Shown: piece by piece, positions 24,878 through 32,738 of the stretch
Layout: each line of letters begins with the position of its first letter
How positions within the stretch are numbered: position 1 is the first letter of the stretch
DNA from: Klebsiella pneumoniae
Lineage (GTDB): Bacteria > Verrucomicrobiota > Verrucomicrobiia > Limisphaerales > SXTU01
Assembly: GCA_943330855.2 (NCBI GenBank)
Contig: CALQJI020000045.1
Location: forward strand, 1-40,880
Reading direction: 5' to 3'
Length of the DNA stretch: 40,880 nt
Translations under genes and position numbers: made by a program
The notes under the pieces: generated by a model
Database searches by the model: none
Told to the model about the DNA's origin: nothing
Seen by the model: only the letters and a program-made list of their open reading frames with translations

Positions 24878-26090
24878 AGCCACCGCGCCTCGCCAGACCT
24901 TGCTGGTCGTGGACGACGAGGAAGGACCGCGCCAGTCGCTGCGCGTCGTCTTCAAGGACCTTTACGACGTGATCATCGCGAGCAGCGGCCTTGAGGCCCT
25001 GGAGCTGGTGAAAAGTCGTCGCGTGGACGCCGCCATCCTGGACATCCGCATGGCTGGTATGTCTGGCACGGAGCTGCTCGGGCAGCTCAAGAAACTCGAC
25101 CTGCGCATCGAGGTGCTCATGCTCACCGCTTACGAGACGATCGAGACCGTGCGGCTGGCGCTCCGTTTCGGGGCGTGTGATTACCTCAACAAGCCCTTTG
25201 AAATCACCGTCATGCGCGAGGCTGTGGCCAACGCGATGCAGCGGCGCCGATTGGCCGAGACAATGGCCGAGGCATTGCGGCGAATTCAGGAACTTCAGGA
25301 GGAACTACGCAAGCAACAGTTGCAGGGTGAGATGGCGCGCTCGCAGAACGAGATTTATGCCAGCGTCATGCACGACATCGGCAGTCCCCTCACCGCCGTC
25401 TCCGTGATGCTCCAGATGGTGAGCATGGACTTGGAGGCCACGCGCGGCGGGGCGACTTACTCCGTCAAGGACCAGCTCGGACGGGTGCACCTGCAGGTGG
25501 CCCGCTGCATGGAGATTTCCCGCCGCTACCTCAACTACGCCCGCGAGTGCTCCTCGGAAAAGCAGTCCGTGCGCCTCAACCAAGTGCTCGCCGACGTGCG
25601 TGAGCTCCTCCGCTCACACCCCACCGCCAAACACCATCAGCTCACCATCCAACTCCTGCCAGCAGACCTGACCCTCCGGATGAACGGGACGGACCTGATC
25701 CAAGTCCTCCTCAATCTCATTACTAATGCGTTCCAGGCCTCCCCCGAATCACTCCACGTCGAGGTTTTCGGTGAGTATCACGACGACCCGATTCCCTCGG
25801 CTGATTTGGACGACTCCCCAGGCCGCTTGGTCGTGAGCCGCGAGCGCTTCGTCAATGAGCCGCCCATGGTTGCCTTGCATGTGAGCGACAGTGGGCCGGG
25901 AATACCGGATGGCGTCCTGCCGAAAATCTTCGACAGCTACTTCACCACCAAGCCACCGGGTGAGGGGAGTGGGCTGGGCCTAGCCATCGTGCGACGCCAC
26001 GTCGTGGAAGCAAAGGGCGGCATTCGGGTGGAAACCGACCCGGCTCGGGGAACGACCTTTACGTTGTTCCTGCCAGTGGAAGTCGGCTGA
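24819..26090 (+). CDS. Receiver-histidine kinase hybrid
   Basis: A 423-residue cytosolic protein with an N-terminal receiver: Asp32-Asp33-Glu34, phospho-acceptor Asp75 (AILDIRM), Thr103 and Lys125 (YLNKPFE). A coiled-coil linker (about 145-180, rich in Glu, Gln and Arg) leads to the HisKA region with the H-box His185 (VMHDIGSPLTAVS). The HATPase domain has N-box Asn303 (VLLNLITNAFQAS), G1 DSGPGIP at 357, F-box FDSYFTT and G2 GEGSGLGLAIV. Receiver-then-kinase order means its own kinase is likely controlled by an upstream phosphodonor. The start is the ATG at 24819, inside the FadL 3' end; an alternative TTG near 24900 would begin at the receiver itself. No DNA-binding partner is adjacent. Confidence 0.94.
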   Translation: MVVTHSSATPSPLQSPFASEATAPRQTLLVVDDEEGPRQSLRVVFKDLYDVIIASSGLEALELVKSRRVDAAILDIRMAGMSGTELLGQLKKLDLRIEVLMLTAYETIETVRLALRFGACDYLNKPFEITVMREAVANAMQRRRLAETMAEALRRIQELQEELRKQQLQGEMARSQNEIYASVMHDIGSPLTAVSVMLQMVSMDLEATRGGATYSVKDQLGRVHLQVARCMEISRRYLNYARECSSEKQSVRLNQVLADVRELLRSHPTAKHHQLTIQLLPADLTLRMNGTDLIQVLLNLITNAFQASPESLHVEVFGEYHDDPIPSADLDDSPGRLVVSRERFVNEPPMVALHVSDSGPGIPDGVLPKIFDSYFTTKPPGEGSGLGLAIVRRHVVEAKGGIRVETDPARGTTFTLFLPVEVG

Positions 26091-26168
26091 GGGCACAAGC
26101 CAGAGGACAGGCGTCCCGTTGGCCGTCTCTCGACTTTCAACCTTCAACTTACCCCTCGGCCATCGGCC

Positions 26169-26627
26169 TTACGTCGTCGGATTCGAATACTCCTCTTCCA
26201 GCTTCTTCGCGCACTCCGGGCAGATGCCGTGAGATGCCTTCACCCCCGTCTGCTGGGCGAAGTGTTGCTCCACCGTGAGCCACTTGTTCTCCGCTTCGAT
26301 TTTCCGGCACCACGCGCACACATGGAGGAACGACTCGAGGTAGCTCAGGCGCGAGACGATGAGATAAATTTTATAAGCCGAAAAAATCCACAGCAGGATG
26401 ACCACGCCGGACTTCGCCGAAACCTCCAGAAAGGTTTCCCGGTTCTCTTCACTCACCCCGAGGTGTTCCCAGACACCGAAGAGTTTGTCCGCCCACAGGA
26501 CCATGACAATGGTGATGAATCCCAGCGCGTGCCAGAACAGCGCCTTGTGCCAATGAACCTCCTGTTTGGGCGGCGGGGGAGCTTTTTTGTCACTGCCAGC
26601 CTCGTGCGATTCGGTTGAAGCGTCCAT
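26169..26627 (-). CDS. Two-TM protein with C-terminal four-Cys motif
   Basis: A 152-residue protein with a Lys/Pro-rich N-terminus, two transmembrane helices (about 30-48 and 73-91), then a soluble tail with CAWC (Cys104, Cys107) and CPEC (Cys136, Cys139). The spacing Cys-x2-Cys ... SHGICPEC is like that seen at the ends of many sensor and receiver proteins and likely binds zinc or iron. The histidines His25, His27 and His33 near the first helix may contribute a metal or redox site. It faces the receiver-histidine kinase across a 78-nt gap, tail-to-tail. I do not recognise a named family. A membrane-bound sensor or redox-responsive adaptor is inference. Confidence 0.8.
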   Translation of the reverse strand: MDASTESHEAGSDKKAPPPPKQEVHWHKALFWHALGFITIVMVLWADKLFGVWEHLGVSEENRETFLEVSAKSGVVILLWIFSAYKIYLIVSRLSYLESFLHVCAWCRKIEAENKWLTVEQHFAQQTGVKASHGICPECAKKLEEEYSNPTT

Positions 26628-26827
26628 GTTCGGAGGGAGTTGAGATCGTTACTGAGGCGGGCCGTTCGCGCACTGGTGCATCGTTCAGGGCACATCGCCT
26701 TATGATTAGGAAGCATTCATTCGACCGCGCGCGAAACGCGAGCAAAAAGGCGGACTTCCCACGAGCCGGGCACGTCGCGATGGGGCCGCCCCAAAGCCCC
26801 TCGTGCGTTGCGCTTCGGCGGCCGTGA

Positions 26828-27730
26828 ATGGATGATGCGCCCGTGACTGCCAACCTGGAATCTCCGTCCTGGACCCGCGTCCTGCCCGACGAAGACTACC
26901 AACACAGCTTCGGTCTCAAGGCCGGTCGCGCGGATGCGTTTTTCGCCCCGACGGAGCACCACGCCGCACTGCTCACCGAACGCCGCCACTGGCTGCGAAC
27001 TGACCCCACCCACTGCGCCGCGCTGCTACCTGGAGCCGAGCCGTTGTTGGAGGAAGCCATCGCGCTGGCTCGCTTGCTCGGAGCGCCGGTCTCCGCCCCG
27101 GCGCGTTGTGAGGCAACCCAGGAACACGCCGGGTCGGAGACCGGCGCTCTGTCGGAAAGCGCGAACGCCTTTGCCCGCTGTCTCGCGCTCGGCGAGGCGT
27201 GGGAGCCGGATTACATCCTGCTGAAACCGGATGCCGTGACTGGGCGGTTCCATCTCGTGGGTGGCTGCGTGTGCTTCCCGTCGTCGTGGTGCTTCGAGGA
27301 GAAGGTCGGCAAGCCGCTCGAAGCGATTCACACGCCCGTGCCGCGACTGAACGACGAACTGGCCTCGCCCATCCACAATTTCCTGAGCCGTCTCAAACCC
27401 GGCACTGCGTGGTGTCGCGCGAACTGGGGCATGAGTCGTTCGCCCGAGTTGAACCAGCATCCCGCGCGTGGTTTGCCGAAGCTCACGGCTCCGCTGCGTG
27501 AGGACGAAGTCTGGCTGCGCGTGGAGGACCAAGCCCTCGTCGCACTGCCGGAGAGTCGCGGCGTGCTCTTCGGCATCCGCATGAGTGTGATTCCGTTGGC
27601 CGAGGTGAAGCGCCATCCCACCGCCGCGCGCGGTCTCGCGCGCAGCCTGCGCACGATGTCCGACGCGATGCTGGACTACAAAAGTCTGCTGGCCGCGAAG
27701 GACGAAGTGTTGCGCCTCCTGGTAGGGTGA
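26828..27730 (+). CDS. DUF3445 heme-dependent N-demethylase-like protein
   Basis: A 300-residue protein of the DUF3445 / heme-dependent oxidative N-demethylase-like family. Recognisable segments are HSFGLKAG, WEPDYILLKPD, VGGCVCFPSSWCFEEKVGKP, IHTPVPRLNDE (His168) and RANWGMSRSPELNQHP. Family members are believed to oxidise N-methyl groups with a heme; the substrate here is unknown. The start at 26828 (MDDAPVT) gives a normal N-terminus. Residues about 85-108 are encoded by a palindromic repeat and probably form an extra loop before SANAFARCLALGEAW. The last codon and stop lie in another inverted repeat. The gene is convergent with the MFS gene. Confidence 0.88.
   Translation: MDDAPVTANLESPSWTRVLPDEDYQHSFGLKAGRADAFFAPTEHHAALLTERRHWLRTDPTHCAALLPGAEPLLEEAIALARLLGAPVSAPARCEATQEHAGSETGALSESANAFARCLALGEAWEPDYILLKPDAVTGRFHLVGGCVCFPSSWCFEEKVGKPLEAIHTPVPRLNDELASPIHNFLSRLKPGTAWCRANWGMSRSPELNQHPARGLPKLTAPLREDEVWLRVEDQALVALPESRGVLFGIRMSVIPLAEVKRHPTAARGLARSLRTMSDAMLDYKSLLAAKDEVLRLLVG
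27081..27149. repeat. Palindromic element embedded in the DUF3445 coding sequence
   Basis: The left arm 27081-27103 begins GAGCGCCGGTCTCCGCCC; the right arm 27127-27149 is its reverse complement with one mismatch in 23 nt. The loop is 23 nt, and contains a small GTTG/CAAC hairpin. The whole 69-nt element is a multiple of three and leaves the reading frame intact. The encoded stretch (residues about 85-108, rich in Ala, Ser, Glu and Gly) has no resemblance to the surrounding motif-rich protein. Confidence 0.85.
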
Positions 27731-27852
27731 GACTCCGGCGAACCCCATATCGAGCGCAGCAAACATCTCGGGCCGCATCACGCCCAGCCGAGTTGCTCGC
27801 TGCGCGCGCCTCCTGCGTCGGCAGAGGGGGCTCGACGGAGTCCCGCCCTACC
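27721..27852. repeat. Inverted repeat spanning the DUF3445 stop to the MFS 3' end
   Basis: The left arm 27721-27746 begins GGTAGGGTGAGACTCCG; the right arm 27827-27852 is its reverse complement with four mismatches in 26 nt. The TGA inside the left arm is the stop codon of the DUF3445 gene. It fills the 131-nt gap between two convergent genes, so it could act as a bidirectional terminator-like structure or be a pair of dispersed repeats in opposite orientation. Confidence 0.7.
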
Positions 27853-27861
27853 TGCGTTGAG

Positions 27862-29088
27862 TCACTCCGAAATCTCTTCGGACAACGGCTTCGCCGCCTT
27901 CGCCTTCCTTCCCATCGGCACTTCCGTCCCGAGCATCACCACGCTCACGGCGATGAGCGCGGTGCACATCCACGCCATGTTCGTCATGCCCATCGAGCCG
28001 ACGAGGTGGAACGCGATGAGCGGCGCGGCCACGCCCCGGATGCCCGTGAAGAACGTGTGGACGCTCATGTAGTCGGCCACCCGCTCGGGCGGCGCGAATT
28101 TCGTCACCCACAGGCTCCACGCCACGTCGCCGCCCGCGTTGGCGATGCCGAAGATGACCGCGCCCAGCGCCAACCCGCCCAGGCTGTCGCTCACGAAGAA
28201 GGAGAGGATGCCCGCCGCGAAGCCGGTGTTCAGCACCGCGCGCAGGGTGAAGAAATTCATCCGGTCGAAGAGCCAGCCCCAGATCGGACTCATCAACAGC
28301 CGCGCCGCGTTGGGAATCACGCCCACGAGCAGCGCGACGGTTGTCACGTCGAGTTTCAGGCCATACCGCTCGTTGGCCAGATACTCCACGCGCATCGGAT
28401 ACATCATGAGGTTGCCCATGCCCATGAACATCCACGAGATGAGCGTGAGCCGGAACAGCCGGTCCTCGCGCACGTAGCGCAGCGCCCGCAGCGGGTGCGT
28501 GCCCGCGCTGGCGGTGAACGGCTCCGAGGGAATCCGCGACTGGCACCACGCGCCGAACGCGAACACCACCGCGAAGAACAGCAGGAGACCACGGAAGTAT
28601 TCCATGTGCACCGCGAGCAATCGCCCCCCCAGCTCGTTCGCCAAGATGGCCATGCCGATGCGCACCACCATTGCCTTCGAGAACAACCGCCCGCGTTCCA
28701 TCGGCGGGTAATTCGCCTGATACACCTGTGTCATCAGCGGAATCGCCGCCGAGGCGCAGGTGGTCGCGATGACGCTGCCGACCACAAACAGCGGCAGCCC
28801 CGGCGCGAACACCGCGAGCAGCAGCGCAGCCGAGCCCATAAACCCGACGCGTGACGCCGCCTGCGCCACCGGCCAGCCGAGCTTCCCGACTTGGTTCACC
28901 ACGAAGGGACTGAGGAGATGTCCCACACTGCCGCCGGCCGCGATGAGTGCCTTGGCCATCGGCCCCGCGTCGAAATGCCGCACCGCGATGAGCAGGAGGA
29001 AGGTCGTGCCCGCCGCCTCCATGATCCCCGTCGCCGCCGCGCGCAGGCGTTCGTAGTGAAAGGTGACTTGGGTGTGCGCTAGAGACAC
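27862..29088 (-). CDS. MFS transporter
   Basis: A 408-residue inner-membrane protein with about twelve hydrophobic segments, typical of the major facilitator superfamily. There is a charged segment in the middle (RIPSEPFTASAGTHPLRALRY), the loop between the two six-helix halves, and MFS-like loops such as NQVGKLGWP and GRLFSKAMVVR in the N-half and WGWLFDRMNFFTLR in the C-half. It has a GTG start at 29088; the next ATG (codon 23) would cut into the first helix. The substrate is unknown. It is convergent with the DUF3445 gene and divergent from the prepilin-like gene. Confidence 0.9.
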   Translation of the reverse strand: MSLAHTQVTFHYERLRAAATGIMEAAGTTFLLLIAVRHFDAGPMAKALIAAGGSVGHLLSPFVVNQVGKLGWPVAQAASRVGFMGSAALLLAVFAPGLPLFVVGSVIATTCASAAIPLMTQVYQANYPPMERGRLFSKAMVVRIGMAILANELGGRLLAVHMEYFRGLLLFFAVVFAFGAWCQSRIPSEPFTASAGTHPLRALRYVREDRLFRLTLISWMFMGMGNLMMYPMRVEYLANERYGLKLDVTTVALLVGVIPNAARLLMSPIWGWLFDRMNFFTLRAVLNTGFAAGILSFFVSDSLGGLALGAVIFGIANAGGDVAWSLWVTKFAPPERVADYMSVHTFFTGIRGVAAPLIAFHLVGSMGMTNMAWMCTALIAVSVVMLGTEVPMGRKAKAAKPLSEEISE

Positions 29089-29241
29089 GCGGGGAGAGTG
29101 GGGGGAAACGAGCGATTAGTAATTAGTAATCAACCTGCAAGAATCTGGGCTGCGCACCGGCTACTGAAAAACCATTGACCGGAGCGAGGAGCGGAAGAAC
29201 TGTCCCACCATCGTCACACCAAGCCCGGCAATCTCACTGCC

Positions 29242-30042
29242 ATGAAACACCCTCGCGTCCCAGTTGGTCCACGCGCGCCGCGCGCGCTCCGAAGCGCTGC
29301 CTTCACCCTCATCGAACTGCTCGTCGTCATCGCCATCATCGCCATTCTAGCCGGGATGCTGCTGCCGGCGTTGGCCAAGGCGAAGGCCAAGGCGAAAGGC
29401 ACACAGTGTATCAACAACCAGAAGCAAATCTCGATCGGCTCGGTGCTCTACTCGGACGACAATGATGGCAAGGTCGTCAAACTCATCAGCGACAACCAGC
29501 CTATGCCGTCGGGCGTGGTCATCCTCACGAACACACTCAATCAAGTCTGGTGGCAGGACTTCCTTCGGCCGTTCATGGGTGGCTCCCACAAAAGTTACCA
29601 ATGCTCGGCGTATGAATTTCTGGGTCGGGGCGCGGGCTCCTTCGGCATTGGGATGAGCTACCCCGAAGTGGGGGCGTCGTATCAGCCAGGGAGTCCCGTT
29701 CACCGCGTGACTCAGGTATCGCAGCCGTCAGCCACGGTGATCTTCGGCGACTGTGCGTTCATCACGGCGGCCCAGATGACCGAATACAATGCGGATTTGT
29801 GGGTGTCGGACGTTGCGACTCCTGCGGGCAACGCCGCCTTCTGGCTGGCACCCATAGTTGCACCGCCCGCCATCTTTGGCACCTTCCCGGACCGAACCCG
29901 GCTGGTGAACCGACACAATGACCGGGCGAACGTCAGCATGATGGATGGCCATGTCGAGACGATGCGCAGCAGCCAGATTGGTTGGAACTTTCCCCGGGGT
30001 GACGGACGGGCCTTGTGGGACAAGGCCGACACTTGGCCGTAG
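29242..30042 (+). CDS. Type IV prepilin-like protein (H-X9-DG)
   Basis: A 266-residue exported protein with a type IV prepilin-like leader: Ala20-Phe21 cleavage site followed by [19 protein letters not shown], with Glu25 at the +5 position. The C-terminal signature [12 protein letters not shown] (H-X9-DG, residues 225-236) is characteristic of the large Planctomycetes/Verrucomicrobia prepilin-like family. These are thought to be pseudopilins anchored in the inner membrane; function is unknown, possibly in secretion or surface organisation. The start at 29242 gives the positively charged leader. It is a lone gene with a divergent MFS transporter. Confidence 0.95.
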   Translation: MKHPRVPVGPRAPRALRSAAFTLIELLVVIAIIAILAGMLLPALAKAKAKAKGTQCINNQKQISIGSVLYSDDNDGKVVKLISDNQPMPSGVVILTNTLNQVWWQDFLRPFMGGSHKSYQCSAYEFLGRGAGSFGIGMSYPEVGASYQPGSPVHRVTQVSQPSATVIFGDCAFITAAQMTEYNADLWVSDVATPAGNAAFWLAPIVAPPAIFGTFPDRTRLVNRHNDRANVSMMDGHVETMRSSQIGWNFPRGDGRALWDKADTWP

Positions 30043-30044
30043 GG

Positions 30045-30061
30045 CTTCGTTTTGGACGAAG
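30045..30061 (+). terminator. Possible terminator hairpin after prepilin-like gene
   Basis: CTTCGT (30045-30050) pairs with ACGAAG (30056-30061) around a TTTGG loop, 2 nt after the prepilin-like stop. The stem is short and no clear T-run follows, so confidence is low. It lies in an 83-nt convergent gap. Confidence 0.35.
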
Positions 30062-30125
30062 TGCCAAATTGGCTGCACGTCTGCGGTTCGTCTCTCCCCC
30101 CAACCAACCGCCTGCCCAAGGGCGG

Positions 30126-30422
30126 CTACTGATTCACAAGCAGCACCGACTTTTTGTCCGGGCTGAGCGCATACTTCTTTCCCTCCGGGGCAGTGGGCAG
30201 GCGCTTGATGAAGCCGGACTTCACCAGCTCCTCCAGCGTGGTCGGCTCCTTCATCAGCCCCATGACGTGGGCGCGAACGGCTTCGTTGAGTGCCTTCAAG
30301 TCCGCCTCAGGATTGGCGGGCGCAGCGGGAGCTTCCGGGGCCGCAGCCCCGGCGGCCGGCTTCCGCTTGCAGGCAGCAAGCGGAAGCACGACCAGCAGGG
30401 CGCAGAGCAGGAGGCGGTTCAT
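30126..30422 (-). CDS. Small lipoprotein, unknown function
   Basis: A 98-residue predicted lipoprotein: the signal MNRLLLCALLVVLPLAAC has a lipobox LAAC (Cys18), then an Ala/Pro-rich spacer (about 20-38), and a compact soluble tail (ADLKALNEAVRAHVMGLM, TTLEELVKSGFIKRLPTAP, YALSPDKKSVLLVNQ). The last segment resembles small proteins with the pattern TLEELVKAGFIKRLP seen in this phylum. It ends its leader 9 nt after the sialate esterase stop, so it is likely co-transcribed with it. Function unknown. Confidence 0.8.
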   Translation of the reverse strand: MNRLLLCALLVVLPLAACKRKPAAGAAAPEAPAAPANPEADLKALNEAVRAHVMGLMKEPTTLEELVKSGFIKRLPTAPEGKKYALSPDKKSVLLVNQ

Positions 30423-30431
30423 GGCGCGAGC

Positions 30432-32060
30432 TTACTTCTTCGCCGGGACCGGCGCAGCGGCTCCGGGCATCACGGCATCCGTCCACTTGTCCGTGCGGAA
30501 GGGCGAGGCGGGGAGGCCGGCGGCGTTGGCCAGATTGGGCTCGGCGATTTGATTCCAACCGAAGCGCACGGCGGCGGGCTTGGCCACGCCTTCCGCGCTG
30601 ACGGTGACGGTGTTGCCGTTCAACTCCGCCTTGGCTTCAACGAACTTCTTGTCGTCACCCGCGATGGTGAACCACGTCAGCGGCTGGCCATTGAGGGACT
30701 TGAGGCCGCCCTCGGTGTTCTTGAACGTGAGCTTGGCCTTGTTGCCCTCGACCTTGAGCGTGTCGAAGAGCGGGCTGGCGTAGCTGGTGACGGGCTTGTT
30801 GTAAGTCTTGGCCAAGGCCCAGAGCGCAAGGCGGTGGCCGACGGTTTGTTTGTCGGGCGGGTGGATGTTGCCCACGGTGGTCACGTCGGTGGTGACGGCC
30901 ATGCCGGTGTTCGGGATGGAGAGCGTGGCGGTCTGGGCTTCCCAGATGCCGGGCAGGGCCTCGGCGCGCGGGGCACCGTAGTTGTAGGGTGCGAGCTGCA
31001 CGAAGAGGAACGGGAATTCACCTTGGTTCCACAGCGTGCGCCAGCCGTTGATGAGCGCCTTCTTCTTCTCGAAGTAGAGCATGCCTTCGCCGTTGTTCGA
31101 CTCGCCCTGATACCAGAGCGCGCCCTTGATGGCGTAGGGGATGAGCGGGTGAACCATCGCGTTGTAGATCGAGAGCGGCGAGCTGCTGCTGACGTTCATG
31201 ACCGGCTTGCTGTCCTTGTCGAGGACGGGGCGCTGCTTCTGTTTGCCCTTGTCGTCGAGCACGGGCTTGGTCGTAGGCTTGCCGGCCTTGTCCAGGATGG
31301 GCTTGCCGGCGGCGTCGAGGGCGGGTTGGGTTTCGAGAATTACCTGCGGCGTGCGCGCCGGGAAAGAGGCGAGCTTGTCCGCGAAGTCCGCCTTGAGCGC
31401 GGGCACGGACTGGAACCCGACCGGGGCCGTCCACGGCTCGATGCGTGTGCCGCCCCAGTTGCAACCGATGAGGCCGATGGGCACGTCCAGTTCCTTCTGG
31501 ATGTCGCGTGCGAAGAAATAACCCACGGCAGAGAAGCCGCCGACCGTCTGCGGCGTGGTGAGCTGCCAGCCGCCGGAGGTTTTCACCTCGGTCTGCGGTT
31601 CGGTGGCGGTGACGTGCGGCACCTTGAAGTGGCGGATGCGCGGGTTGTTCGCGGCGGCGATTTCCTGCTGCGCGTTCTTCGATTGGCCCACGGCCCACTC
31701 CATGTTCGATTGGCCGGAGCAGAACCACACCTCGCCCACGACCACATCGCTGAACTCAACCTTGTTCTTGCCGCTGACGGTGAGTTTCGCGCCGGTGCTG
31801 CTGCCCTTCAGGGGCGTCAGCGCGACCGACCACTTGCCACCTTTGGCCGTGGTCTCCGCCTTCTGCCCGGCGAACTCGACGGTGACCTTCTCGCCTTCGT
31901 CGGCCCAGCCCCACACCGGGACTTTCTGGTCGCGCTGGAGGACCATGCGGTCGCTGAAGATGACGGGCAGCTTCACGTCCGCGTGGGCGGACACGGCGGC
32001 CAGAGCGGTGAGGAGCGCGAGTGAACGCGCAAGACAGGGCAGAGCGGAAGGTTGTTTCAT
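30432..32060 (-). CDS. Sialate O-acetylesterase-like SGNH hydrolase
   Basis: A 542-residue exported SGNH hydrolase of the sialate O-acetylesterase type. The signal peptide runs to about HA-D (27). The block FCSGQSNMEW carries the nucleophile Ser118, GLIGCNWGGTRIEPW follows, GALWYQGESNN is the family oxyanion/acid block, and GNIHPPDKQTVGHRL contains the Asp/His pair of the triad. Such enzymes remove O-acetyl groups from sialic acid or other glycans, probably in the periplasm. The ATG at 32060 (MKQPS) is preferred over the in-frame TTG two codons upstream. A Lys/Asp/Pro-rich insertion (nt 31198-31335) lies before SIYNAMVHPLIPY. Confidence 0.94.
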   Translation of the reverse strand: MKQPSALPCLARSLALLTALAAVSAHADVKLPVIFSDRMVLQRDQKVPVWGWADEGEKVTVEFAGQKAETTAKGGKWSVALTPLKGSSTGAKLTVSGKNKVEFSDVVVGEVWFCSGQSNMEWAVGQSKNAQQEIAAANNPRIRHFKVPHVTATEPQTEVKTSGGWQLTTPQTVGGFSAVGYFFARDIQKELDVPIGLIGCNWGGTRIEPWTAPVGFQSVPALKADFADKLASFPARTPQVILETQPALDAAGKPILDKAGKPTTKPVLDDKGKQKQRPVLDKDSKPVMNVSSSSPLSIYNAMVHPLIPYAIKGALWYQGESNNGEGMLYFEKKKALINGWRTLWNQGEFPFLFVQLAPYNYGAPRAEALPGIWEAQTATLSIPNTGMAVTTDVTTVGNIHPPDKQTVGHRLALWALAKTYNKPVTSYASPLFDTLKVEGNKAKLTFKNTEGGLKSLNGQPLTWFTIAGDDKKFVEAKAELNGNTVTVSAEGVAKPAAVRFGWNQIAEPNLANAAGLPASPFRTDKWTDAVMPGAAAPVPAKK

Positions 32061-32565
32061 GAGCAACGGCTGACGACAACGAAGGCGATTTCTTCAAGCC
32101 CATGCCGCCGACTTGCCCCCGACCCTCCGTGAGGAGCAGCAGTCCGAGGGCGTCCCGAGCAGTTCAGCCGGCACGCGCCGATTGCAAATCGGCGACACCG
32201 GTTCAGCCCGAACTCCGCAGTAGGATGGGGAGCTCACGCGGCCCGCGTGCAGGTTTGGGCGGCCCACCCAAACCTTCGTCCACTCACTGACGCTCCCCCT
32301 CCGGAAGGTGGTGAGTGGAACGAAGTTTTCGGCGGGCCGCCGAACACGACCCGCCAGCGGCGGGCGCTCCCCGCGCTAGGCGGGCTTCGCCTGCCGCCGG
32401 TGACCGGAAGCCCGGGCCCAAGACGAGTGCCAGCAAACTGCAGCGGGATTGGACGAGACTTGGCCGGACGGGACGCCTGCGCTCCGCGGCATCGGCCTTG
32501 ACGTCAAATTTTCATCACAAGCGCAACAAATGTCTCGCCATAGTTGGACTGTTTCTGCTAAAATT

Positions 32566-32593
32566 TTGAGCCTTTTTTTAAAAACGATAAAAG
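32566..32593 (+). promoter_or_regulatory. Possible sigma70-like promoter of the giant gene
   Basis: TTGAGC (32566-32571), a 16-nt spacer that is mostly T and A, then TAAAAG (32588-32593). Four of six bases match each of the -35 and -10 consensus. It is embedded in the only AT-rich stretch of the region and about 145 nt upstream of the start codon. Confidence 0.35.
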
Positions 32594-32649
32594 ACTGCTG
32601 CGACCTTGCTCGGCTGACCTTATGTTCCCTTCGCCTCGCTCTCATCCGA

Positions 32650-32668
32650 GGTTGCGCACGGCGCAACC
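32650..32668 (+). other. Leader hairpin upstream of the giant gene
   Basis: GGTTGCGC (32650-32657) pairs with GCGCAACC (32661-32668) around a 3-nt loop, in the presumed leader RNA of the giant gene. Could affect translation or RNA stability. Confidence 0.4.
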
Positions 32669-32738
32669 CGGTGGCCTTTGTTTTCCGTTCCAGTTCATTC
32701 CCTTTGTTAACGCGCATCAGCTCTGACCCCATTTCCCT

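Larger units (their letters stand above)
32061..32738. other. 678-nt non-coding region with repeats
   Basis: This region has no credible gene. It contains hairpins: CGCCGATT/AATCGGCG (32176-32194, 3-nt loop) and GGTTTGGG/CCCAAACC (32252-32274, 7-nt loop), plus further GC-rich inverted segments to about 32420. From about 32510 the composition turns AT-rich, with a possible promoter and a leader of about 140 nt before the giant gene. Several short open frames cross it but have no coding quality. Confidence 0.7.
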
